Shown here piece after piece: positions 6,574 to 11,558 of a DNA stretch of 11,558 nt (positions within the stretch are counted from its first letter, which is position 1; each line of letters opens with the position of its first letter). The position numbers and the translations under genes were made by a program. This DNA comes from BOG-908 sp964244695. Lineage in GTDB: Bacteria > Pseudomonadota > Alphaproteobacteria > Acetobacterales > Acetobacteraceae. Under the pieces are notes generated by a model. That model did not search any database. It was not told where the DNA came from and saw only the letters and a program-made list of their open reading frames with translations. The DNA lies in NCBI GenBank assembly GCA_964244695.1, contig CAXTJZ010000119.1, positions 1 through 11,558 of the forward strand. Reading direction: 5' to 3'.

Positions 6574-7374
6574 TCAGCAGCGGGCAAGAAGGGCGGATTG
6601 CGTCACCGCCGCCCGGTCGGCGATACCGCGAATCCTGGCTGGCGGGTCGCTTCGACGCAGATCCCGCCTGGCGAACACCGCTGGCAGGCCGGCGGCGATC
6701 CAGGCGCGGCCGCAGGGTTGCGGCTGGCCGAGCCTGGATAACCCGGCTTGGGCGAGATGGCTGAGTACCGGCAGGAGCGCGGCAGACTTCACGCCGGCCA
6801 GGATGGCGTCCGCCGACAGCGCGTGCTGCTCCAGCACGTCCTGCGGCAGCAGGCAGCGCCCGGTTGCAGCCAGGGCCGCCAGGTTGCGAAGCTGGCCGGC
6901 GAGGCCGAAGCCCGAACCGAGGTCTCGCATTCGTCCATGTACAGCGGGAGGCGCGCCCAACGCCTGGGCGGCGGCTACGGCGAGCGAACCGGCACCGCCA
7001 TCGAGCCAAGCCTGCCAGGCGGCCAGCGTTGGGAACGCGGCTTCCGCCTCGGTCTCCCGGGCATCTACCATGGCAAGCAGGGTTTCGGCCTGAAGCGCCC
7101 CGGAAGACACTGCGTCATGCAGCGAGCTGGCGACCTCGTGGTTGCGTTGGGCGCCTTCCACCACCTCGCGCCACCATTGCAGGCGTATCAGGGCCAGGCC
7201 CGGTTCGCGCGTCACCTCGCAGGCCCGGGCGAGTTCGTGGTTGAAGGCGTAGAGTGTGAACAGCGCCTCGCGGTGCGCTGCGGGGGCGAACAAGGCGCAG
7301 AGATAGCGGTCGGGATCGTGGCGGCGCACGAGTGGGCCGAGAGAAGCGCCGGACGGCAGGCCGGTGCCGGTCAT
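6574..7374 (-). CDS. Squalene/phytoene synthase family protein, NDUFAF6-like
   Basis: A 266-residue all-helical protein of the trans-isoprenyl diphosphate synthase superfamily. It shows the alphaproteobacterial subgroup signature: RRHDPDRYLCALFAP (17-31), LYAFNHELAR (41-50), RLQWWRE (64-70) and GLAGQLRNL (157-165), ending in LPAVFARRDLRR. The Asp-rich metal-binding motifs that true phytoene and squalene synthases need are missing: the first site is NHELARACE and the second has no acidic pair. So it probably does not condense prenyl diphosphates. Mitochondrial NDUFAF6, a complex I assembly factor, is the closest functional analogue. ATG 7374 gives the usual length; its Shine-Dalgarno is weak (AGG). 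It is divergent from sodB with a 108-base shared promoter region. No other carotenoid or hopanoid genes are nearby. Confidence 0.85.
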   Translation of the reverse strand: MTGTGLPSGASLGPLVRRHDPDRYLCALFAPAAHREALFTLYAFNHELARACEVTREPGLALIRLQWWREVVEGAQRNHEVASSLHDAVSSGALQAETLLAMVDARETEAEAAFPTLAAWQAWLDGGAGSLAVAAAQALGAPPAVHGRMRDLGSGFGLAGQLRNLAALAATGRCLLPQDVLEQHALSADAILAGVKSAALLPVLSHLAQAGLSRLGQPQPCGRAWIAAGLPAVFARRDLRRSDPPARIRGIADRAAVTQSALLARC

Positions 7375-7482
7375 GCGGCTGGCCTGCGCTTCATGGAACA
7401 ATCGCGCTGCCGCGCGTTGTGGCTGCAAGCCGACGCTGGCCGTATCGCGCGTCGCATCCAATCGAGCAGACGGAGAATGCCC

Positions 7483-8085
7483 ATGGCTTTCGAACTCCCC
7501 CCCCTTCCCTTCGAGACAAACGCGCTGGCCGGCGCCGGCATGTGCCAGGAGACGCTGGAACTGCACCACGACAAGCATCACCAGGCTTACGTGACGGCGC
7601 TGAACGGGTTTGTCGAGAAAGACTCGTCGCTACAGGGCAAGAGCCTGGACGAGATCGTGACGACGACGGCGCAGACGCCTGGCCCGGTTTTCAACAACGC
7701 CGGCCAGCACTGGAACCACATCCTGTTCTGGCAGAACCTTTCGCCCAAGGGCGGCCAGATGCCAGGCAAGCTGGCGGCCAAGATAGACAGCGATCTGGGC
7801 GGCGCGGAGAAGTTCAAGGAAGCATTCAAGGCGGCCGCGATCGGGCAGTTCGGTTCCGGGTGGGCGTGGTTGGTGATGGGCAAGGACGGCAAGCTGACCG
7901 TGACAAAGACGCCGAACGGCTCCAACCCGCTGGCGACCGGCGAAGGCAAGGTCCTGTTGGGCTTGGATGTCTGGGAGCACAGCTACTACCTGGATTTCCG
8001 CAACCGCCGGCCGGATTACATCACCAATTATCTCGACAAATTGGCTAACTACGAGTTTGCTGAGGCGCAGCTTCAAGCGGCCTGA
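7483..8085 (+). CDS. sodB: Superoxide dismutase, iron type
   Basis: A 200-residue cytoplasmic superoxide dismutase (2 O2- to O2 + H2O2), normal length. The metal ligands are recognisable: His28 in LELHHDKHH, His78 in HWNHILFW, and Asp162 and His166 in LDVWEHSYYLD. Gln75 in NNAGQHWNH sits where iron enzymes carry their active-site glutamine, favouring Fe over Mn; cambialistic use is possible. ATG 7483 is preceded by GGAGA at 7 bases, and MAFELPPLPF is the standard N-terminus; the frame is open far upstream only because it is antisense to the divergent gene. A run of eight C (7497-7504) lies at codons 5-8. A 9-bp hairpin follows 20 bases after the stop, then a small gene that may be cotranscribed. 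Confidence 0.97.
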   Translation: MAFELPPLPFETNALAGAGMCQETLELHHDKHHQAYVTALNGFVEKDSSLQGKSLDEIVTTTAQTPGPVFNNAGQHWNHILFWQNLSPKGGQMPGKLAAKIDSDLGGAEKFKEAFKAAAIGQFGSGWAWLVMGKDGKLTVTKTPNGSNPLATGEGKVLLGLDVWEHSYYLDFRNRRPDYITNYLDKLANYEFAEAQLQAA

Positions 8086-8105
8086 TATCTGTTGGTATGG
8101 CTACG

Positions 8106-8129
8106 ATGCGGGGCGCATGTGCCCCGCAT
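8106..8129 (+). terminator. Hairpin after sodB, possible attenuator
   Basis: ATGCGGGGC (8106-8114) pairs perfectly with GCCCCGCAT (8121-8129) around the loop GCATGT, 20 bases after the sodB stop. It is followed by ATTCTC rather than a T run, so it may be a partial terminator, an mRNA stabiliser, or a structure just ahead of the small downstream gene (ATG 8150). Confidence 0.45.
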
Positions 8130-8149
8130 ATTCTCGATCGGATACAGTA

Positions 8150-8416
8150 ATGACAGCCCGCGTACCCGCGCCATTCGCCCGGCCAATGATGTTCGCGGAG
8201 CTTGCGATGGCCTCCTGGGAGACGGTGTGGCACCGCACTGCGCTTATGGCCACCGGCGCCTGCACGCAAGCCGAATATGAGCAGATGGTGCACGAGAAGA
8301 TGCAGGCGGTGCAGCAGGCTAGTCTGGCGTTCCTAAGAGGTCAGGATACACAGACCGTTTTGGGACCGTTTCATAGGAAGGCTACGGCTAATGCGCGTCG
8401 GTTGCGGAGGGCTTAA
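8150..8416 (+). CDS. Small helical protein of unknown function
   Basis: An 88-residue, mostly alpha-helical, basic protein. I do not recognise a family with confidence. Visible are a Met/Trp-rich first helix (FAELAMASWETVWHRTALM, 15-33), a central acidic helix (AEYEQMVHEKMQAVQQASLA, 41-60), and a basic tail (FHRKATANARRLRRA). The pattern recalls short phasin-like or granule-associated proteins of alphaproteobacteria, but that is a guess. Three in-frame ATGs cluster (8150, then Met13 and Met14). ATG 8150 has only a weak purine stretch ahead; the longer frame starting inside sodB is rejected. It lies 64 bases after sodB on the same strand, with a hairpin between them. Its stop TAA falls directly on the edge of intergenic element copy 3, like the recognised genes here, which supports it being real. 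Confidence 0.68.
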   Translation: MTARVPAPFARPMMFAELAMASWETVWHRTALMATGACTQAEYEQMVHEKMQAVQQASLAFLRGQDTQTVLGPFHRKATANARRLRRA

Positions 8417-8573
8417 GGAAGGAGCGCCTTCTTTTTTGGAAAACACGCAAACGACTTTCGCTCAGTTGTCGGCGGAATCTTCTGACGCCATGCGACCCAT
8501 CTAGAGTCGAACCACCTGTTTGCTGAGCGTTACAGACAAAAGCTTTCGCTTCTTCTTTTAAAAACGTTCTTCA
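8414..8573. repeat. Intergenic palindromic element, copy 3
   Basis: This copy spans the convergent junction between the small gene and yajC. The left arm (GGAAGGAGCGCCTTC then T-rich, from 8417) aligns closely with the copy at 11498-11558, including the later GTCGGCGG block. A central inverted repeat pairs CGCTCAG 8459-8465 with CTGAGCG 8523-8529. The right arm carries AAAAGCTTTCGCTTCTTC and TTTTAAAA, then the GCAAG edge box in reverse complement (CTTGC 8574-8578) just inside the yajC coding end. It is the most diverged and longest copy; hairpins in its arms are imperfect. Confidence 0.6.
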
Positions 8574-8924
8574 CTTGCTATCGTTTGCCGCAACCGGCGG
8601 TGTCGGCGTAAGTACGGTCGAGATCGTGTCCCGCGCCACCGTCACGCGCACGTTAGGCGCAATTTCCACTTCTATTTCGTTGGCGCCGTCGCGAACCTTC
8701 TGCACCACCCCTAAAATCCCGCCGCCCGTCAGCACGCGATCGCCGCGCTTGATGGCGGCCAGCTTCGCTTTCAACACTTTCTGCTGCTGCTGCTGCGGCC
8801 GGATCATTAGAAAGTAGAACACGACGAAAATCAGCACATACGGCAGAAACTGCAGTATCTGCGCACTGGCAGGCGCGCCGCCGGCGGCTTCCTGGGCGTA
8901 GGCTGACGAGATCAGAGACGGCAT
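8571..8924 (-). CDS. yajC: Preprotein translocase subunit YajC
   Basis: A 117-residue inner-membrane accessory subunit of the Sec translocon that associates with SecD-SecF. After a short N-terminus (MPSLISSAYAQEAAGG) comes a single membrane helix (about 23-41, ILQFLPYVLIFVVFYFLMI), then the signature IRPQQQQQK (41-49) and the cytoplasmic KRGDRVLTGGGILGVVQKV core (59-77). The poly-Gln is encoded by five CTG repeats on the + strand (8781-8795). ATG 8924 is chosen because the N-terminus matches alphaproteobacterial YajC and AGGAA lies upstream; the longer upstream frame is spurious. A sigma70-like promoter sits about 80 bases upstream. Unusually, secD/secF do not follow: downstream is the intergenic repeat and a convergent gene. 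The last codons (DSK, TGA) overlap the repeat edge. Confidence 0.94.
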   Translation of the reverse strand: MPSLISSAYAQEAAGGAPASAQILQFLPYVLIFVVFYFLMIRPQQQQQKVLKAKLAAIKRGDRVLTGGGILGVVQKVRDGANEIEVEIAPNVRVTVARDTISTVLTPTPPVAANDSK

Positions 8925-9004
8925 GGAAGGTGATTCCTGACGGGAGAGGTGGCACGCGGCCGATGCTTGCGGAAGAGGATCCGGGTTGCGGCTGGATGCG
9001 CCGC

Positions 9005-9032
9005 ACCATAGTTTCCGGACCACCTCCGTCAA
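9005..9032 (-). promoter_or_regulatory. Predicted sigma70-type promoter for yajC
   Basis: On the minus strand TTGACG (9027-9032) and TATGGT (9005-9010) are separated by 16 bases, matching -35 and -10 consensus at 5/6 and 4/6 positions. It would start transcription near 8998, giving a leader of about 70 nt before the yajC ATG. It lies in the divergent yajC / DUF815 gap. Confidence 0.5.
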
Positions 9033-9053
9033 GCATTGGCGTCGCCTCGCACC

Positions 9054-9896
9054 ATGGATGTATTGCTTCCCCTCCTGCGACGCATTGCCGAAGCGCTGGA
9101 ACGGCTGGCGCCGCCTGTCCCCGCCCATCTGACCCTGGAAGGGGCTGACGCTTTCGTCTGGCAACCCGCGGCGCAGGGCAAAAACGGCCGGCTGCTGTCG
9201 GTTGCCCGCGTGGCCCGGGTGGAGATCGGGCTGTTGCAGGGCATCGATCGGTCACGTGACATACTGCTGGCCAATACGCTGCGCTTTGCGGCCGGCCGGC
9301 CGGCTAACAATGCCATGTTGTGGGGCGCGCGCGGAATGGGCAAGTCCAGCCTGGTCAAAGCCGTTCATGCGGAGGCTCTGGCGCGCACGCCAGGGAGCCT
9401 GGCGCTGATCGAGATACATCGCGAGGACATCGCCACCCTGCCCGGTTTGCTGGACAAGCTGCGCCAGCAAGACAGGCGCGTGCTGGTGTTTTGCGACGAC
9501 TTGTCCTTCGAACGGGAGGATGCGGACTACAAGGCGCTAAAGTCCGTGCTGGATGGCGGCATAGAAGGGCGGCCAGAGAACGTGTTGTTCTACGCGACGA
9601 GCAACCGCCGCCACCTGATGCCGCGCGACATGATCGAGAACGAGGCGGCAACCGCGATCTCGCCGGGCGAAGCGGTGGAGGAGAAGGTCTCGCTGTCCGA
9701 CCGTTTCGGGCTTTGGCTGGGATTCCATTCTTGCGATCAGGCGACCTACCTCGCCATGGTGGCTGCCTACGCGGCGAATCTGGGGCTGGAAGCTGATCCG
9801 GCCGATGCGCTGACTTGGGCGGCGGGTCGTGGGTCACGCTCGGGGCGGGTAGCCTGGCAGTTCATTCAGGACTTGGCCGGGCGAACAGAGACTTAG
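9054..9896 (+). CDS. DUF815-family P-loop ATPase
   Basis: A 280-residue AAA-type ATP-binding protein of the DUF815 family, whose cellular role is not established. Walker A GARGMGKSS spans residues 91-99, Walker B VLVFCDDLSF 143-152, a sensor-like ATSNRRHLMP 181-190, and DRFGLWLGF 216-224. The N-terminal ~80 residues form the helical region typical of the family, including the LLSVARVARVEIGLL segment just before the ATPase core. ATG 9054 fits known lengths; a TTG at 9036 is in frame. Neither has a visible Shine-Dalgarno, so translation may be weak or leaderless. It is divergent from yajC by 129 bases, an arrangement I associate with alphaproteobacteria. It ends at TAG 9894-9896 where copy 4 of the intergenic element starts. 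Confidence 0.88.
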   Translation: MDVLLPLLRRIAEALERLAPPVPAHLTLEGADAFVWQPAAQGKNGRLLSVARVARVEIGLLQGIDRSRDILLANTLRFAAGRPANNAMLWGARGMGKSSLVKAVHAEALARTPGSLALIEIHREDIATLPGLLDKLRQQDRRVLVFCDDLSFEREDADYKALKSVLDGGIEGRPENVLFYATSNRRHLMPRDMIENEAATAISPGEAVEEKVSLSDRFGLWLGFHSCDQATYLAMVAAYAANLGLEADPADALTWAAGRGSRSGRVAWQFIQDLAGRTET

Positions 9897-10031
9897 AAGA
9901 CTTCTTCGAAAGAAGCAGAAACCTCTTTCTTGCCGTATGCCAAATGCTCGGTGACACAGGACGCAGACGACAGTCCGAGCAGTAAAAAGGACAAATTTTT
10001 TGCTGTTTTTTCAAAAAGAAGTTATTGCTTA
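9894..10031. repeat. Intergenic palindromic element, copy 4
   Basis: This copy fills the convergent gap between DUF815 and the glycosyltransferase. The left hairpin pairs CTTCTT 9901-9906 with AAGAAG 9910-9915. The central inverted repeat pairs TGCTCGG 9945-9951 with CCGAGCA 9975-9981. The right arm reads AATTTTTTGCTGTTTTTTC then AAAAAGAAG, and the edge TTATTGCTTA contains the glycosyltransferase stop (TAA then GCAA on its strand). The sequence has drifted from other copies but the layout is the same. Confidence 0.62.
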
Positions 10032-11114
10032 CCTGTCCGGCTGCATGGTCCGCAAATTAGCCGCAGCCAAGCTCGCCAGAAAGCTACGGGCGCCAGCAGA
10101 CTCCATCTCCACGTCTGCACGCGGAACCAACTCGCGCTTCATCTTCGGACTTGCGGCTTCGGCGAGCGCCCACGCCGTGCCGAAATACGGTAATGCCAGC
10201 CAGCCTTCCAGCTGTTCATACGGCAGCACAAGCTGCTTGGCCAAATGATCGAGATGTTCGCCACGGTCGTCGGGCGAGCTCCAGGCGGCGCGCATCAGGC
10301 GGCGGGCAACGAGGCGGCGAATGCGGTGACTGGCCGGCTCCAAGGCACTGTCCAGCATAGAGTCCTGACACTGTATGCGGCGTCGAATGGTGTCCGCCAT
10401 GCCGCCGGCGGCGCGCCCGTGGGTCCGGCCGGAGACGCTGACGGTGACGTCGGGATCGTGGCAGATGCGGGCGTCTATGCGGCGCAAGGCGTCAACCAGA
10501 GCGCGGTCCTCGCCTGAGCGTACGGCCGGAACGCCTCCGGCTGCAAGGAAAGTGTCCCGCCGGACGGCGATGCTGGCGCCAGACTCCTCGGTGTGACGCG
10601 GCCAAGGGTCGGACGGCTCAGGGTCGAGAATGCTGGCGATGCGGTCGAGATGGGTTGTGTAGTGGACCTCCGCTTCGTCATCCTCGTGAAGGTGCCCGGG
10701 GATACGCATCGCGTCCACCGGATCGATAACGGCGCGTCCGCAAACCACGTCAGCACCAGCCTTTAACGCAGCCAAGTTTGCCGCCAGCCAATCGGGGGCA
10801 ACACAGCCGTCTGCGTCGGTGGTCATGACGATGCCACCCGGGTCGGTGAGCATGGCGGCCTTCGACATGGCGAGGCGTCTGGCATGGCCGGCATTCGCCT
10901 GGGCAGGGGCGAAGCTGTGTTCGAGGACGTGTATGCCGCAGGGGAGCGTGGGGCGAAGCGCGCGGGCGATGTCCGCCGTGCCGTCCGTGCTGTTGTTGAC
11001 CAGAAGCAGGATGTCGGCTTTTGCCGAGCCTTCCTGGAGGGCAAGCGCACGCAGGCAGTCGCCGATCAGGGCGGCTTCGTCTCTGACGGGGATGGCGACA
11101 ACGATACGCGGCAT
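10029..11114 (-). CDS. Family 2 glycosyltransferase
   Basis: A 361-residue GT-A-fold glycosyltransferase that transfers a sugar from a nucleotide donor. The N-terminus IVVAIPVRDEAALI (4-17) and VNNSTDGT (39-46) are the nucleotide-binding strand and loop. The metal-binding D-x-D is Asp100-Ala-Asp102 in TTDADG. ESGASIAVRRDTFLAAGG (177-194) and SGEDRAL (200-206) supply the acceptor-side and catalytic Glu202-Asp203. No membrane segment is evident, so it is probably cytosolic. The ~120 C-terminal residues are helical and not assignable. ATG 11114 has an AGGG about 8 bases upstream. It lies 56 bases downstream of the chorismate mutase gene on the same strand with no terminator between, so the two may be cotranscribed. 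The acceptor and product are unknown. Confidence 0.87.
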   Translation of the reverse strand: MPRIVVAIPVRDEAALIGDCLRALALQEGSAKADILLLVNNSTDGTADIARALRPTLPCGIHVLEHSFAPAQANAGHARRLAMSKAAMLTDPGGIVMTTDADGCVAPDWLAANLAALKAGADVVCGRAVIDPVDAMRIPGHLHEDDEAEVHYTTHLDRIASILDPEPSDPWPRHTEESGASIAVRRDTFLAAGGVPAVRSGEDRALVDALRRIDARICHDPDVTVSVSGRTHGRAAGGMADTIRRRIQCQDSMLDSALEPASHRIRRLVARRLMRAAWSSPDDRGEHLDHLAKQLVLPYEQLEGWLALPYFGTAWALAEAASPKMKRELVPRADVEMESAGARSFLASLAAANLRTMQPDR

Positions 11115-11170
11115 GGTCGGGCCCTGGCTGGTTCAGCCTTGCTAACCGGACGGGCGTTTCGGGGTTGCAA

Positions 11171-11473
11171 TCAATCTGTTGCGAGGGAAGCGGACCGGGC
11201 GGTCAGGTATTCGTGATGCTGGATTACTTCGCGTACGACGAAGGCAAGGAACTTCTCTGCGAATTCCGGGTCCAGGCGGGCGGTTTCGGCCAGAGCGCGC
11301 AGGCGGGCGACCTGCTGGGCTTCGCGTGCGGGATCCGACGCGGGCAAGCCTAGGCGAGCCTTCAGGCGGCCGACCTGCTGGGTGCATTTGAAGCGCTCGG
11401 CCAGCAGGTGGATGAGGGCCGCGTCTATGTTGTCGATGCTGGCGCGTAGGGTGAGGAGTTCTTCGGGGGGCAT
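11171..11473 (-). CDS. Chorismate mutase, AroQ type
   Basis: A 100-residue all-helical enzyme converting chorismate to prephenate on the way to phenylalanine and tyrosine. Residues match the E. coli AroQ active site with a shift of about one: Arg10 (Arg11), Arg27 (Arg28), Lys38 (Lys39), Asp47 (Asp48), Arg50 (Arg51), Glu51 (Glu52) and probably Gln85 (Gln88). The helix-1 start LRASIDNIDAALIHLLAERF is typical. ATG 11473 is preferred: an in-frame start at 11533 would add residues encoded by the repeat element. No Shine-Dalgarno is visible before 11473. It is a stand-alone domain, not fused to prephenate dehydratase. The repeat copy ends only ~20 bases upstream of its start, so transcription must begin within the repeat or come from further upstream. 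Confidence 0.92.
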   Translation of the reverse strand: MPPEELLTLRASIDNIDAALIHLLAERFKCTQQVGRLKARLGLPASDPAREAQQVARLRALAETARLDPEFAEKFLAFVVREVIQHHEYLTARSASLATD

Positions 11474-11494
11474 TGGTGGGGTCCGGGGAGGAGA

Positions 11495-11558
11495 TAGGCA
11501 AGGAAGGCCTTCTTTTTTGGAAAAAAGAAGCAAAAAACTTTTGCTCCCTGTCGGCGGC
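11495..11558. repeat. Intergenic palindromic element, copy 5, cut by window end
   Basis: It begins with the edge box TAGGCAAGG and the palindrome GAAGGCCTTC (11503-11512). A perfect 10-bp stem follows, CTTC plus T6 (11509-11518) with its complement (11521-11530) over a GG loop. A second hairpin pairs AGCAAAA 11529-11535 with TTTTGCT 11539-11545. It then enters the central CTCCCTGTCGG block (11544-11554) shared exactly with copy 2. This is the best-preserved arm and defines the consensus. Here the TAG is not the end of any credible gene. Confidence 0.7.

Noticed and set aside
6748..7482. Upstream in-frame extension of sodB that would give a 445-residue protein
   Set aside because: The extension is antisense to the phytoene-synthase-like gene, shows no conserved features, and the normal SOD start has a good Shine-Dalgarno.
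7967..8149. Start of the small gene inside sodB
   Set aside because: It overlaps sodB out of frame for about 120 bases; conserved-looking helical sequence begins only after ATG 8150.
9036..9053. TTG start for the DUF815 gene
   Set aside because: It has no better ribosome-binding site than ATG 9054 and adds six unconserved residues.
11474..11533. Longer N-terminus for chorismate mutase starting MLLFSKK
   Set aside because: The extra residues are encoded by the repeat element; similar FSKK-type peptides appear wherever the repeat is translated.

Overview
This GC-rich window (roughly mid-60s % GC by eye) looks like chromosomal DNA of an alphaproteobacterium, most plausibly Acetobacteraceae or a close relative. 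That placement is inference. It rests on the alphaproteobacterial style of YajC, the DUF815 ATPase next to yajC, an NDUFAF6-like squalene/phytoene-synthase-family protein beside an iron-type superoxide dismutase, and a sorbosone-dehydrogenase-type protein. No rRNA, tRNA, transposase or CRISPR array was seen.

Layout from left to right: the C-terminal part of a sorbosone/glucose dehydrogenase-type beta-propeller (+, 2-904); a beta-hydroxyacid dehydrogenase (-, 1033-1884); a phage-type N-acetylmuramidase with a peptidoglycan-binding tail (+, 2163-2930); a class II aldolase (+, 3055-3711) closed by a strong hairpin; an Old Yellow Enzyme ene-reductase (+, 4009-5085) followed by a damaged PaaI-type thioesterase (+, 5230-5541, with in-frame homology back to about 5113 across an amber codon); a secreted GIN-repeat protein (-, 5664-6437); a phytoene-synthase-like protein (-, 6574-7374) divergent from sodB (+, 7483-8085); a small helical protein of unknown function (+, 8150-8416); yajC (-, 8571-8924) divergent from a DUF815 P-loop ATPase (+, 9054-9896); and a family 2 glycosyltransferase (-, 10029-11114) just downstream of an AroQ-type chorismate mutase (-, 11171-11473).

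Most genes are unrelated housekeeping or metabolic genes in short transcription units. The only likely operons are chorismate mutase-glycosyltransferase (56 nt apart), sodB-small protein, and ene-reductase-thioesterase. No gap exceeds about 300 nt: the two largest, 1885-2162 and 3712-4008, hold only promoter/leader DNA plus repeat fragments.

The most unusual signal is non-coding. All four convergent gene junctions (902-1035, 5539-5666, 8414-8573, 9894-10031) are filled, stop codon to stop codon, by copies of one dispersed, nearly palindromic element. It has A/T-rich hairpins at its edges and a GC-rich inverted repeat in the middle. A half copy follows the aldolase (3712-3760), and another copy runs off the right end (11495-11558). 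The hairpin stems change sequence between copies while staying paired, and the element edge overlaps the terminal codons of several genes. It probably acts as a bidirectional terminator and may be a mobile or once-mobile repeat family. I do not see a defence system, biosynthetic cluster or other clear novel protein system.
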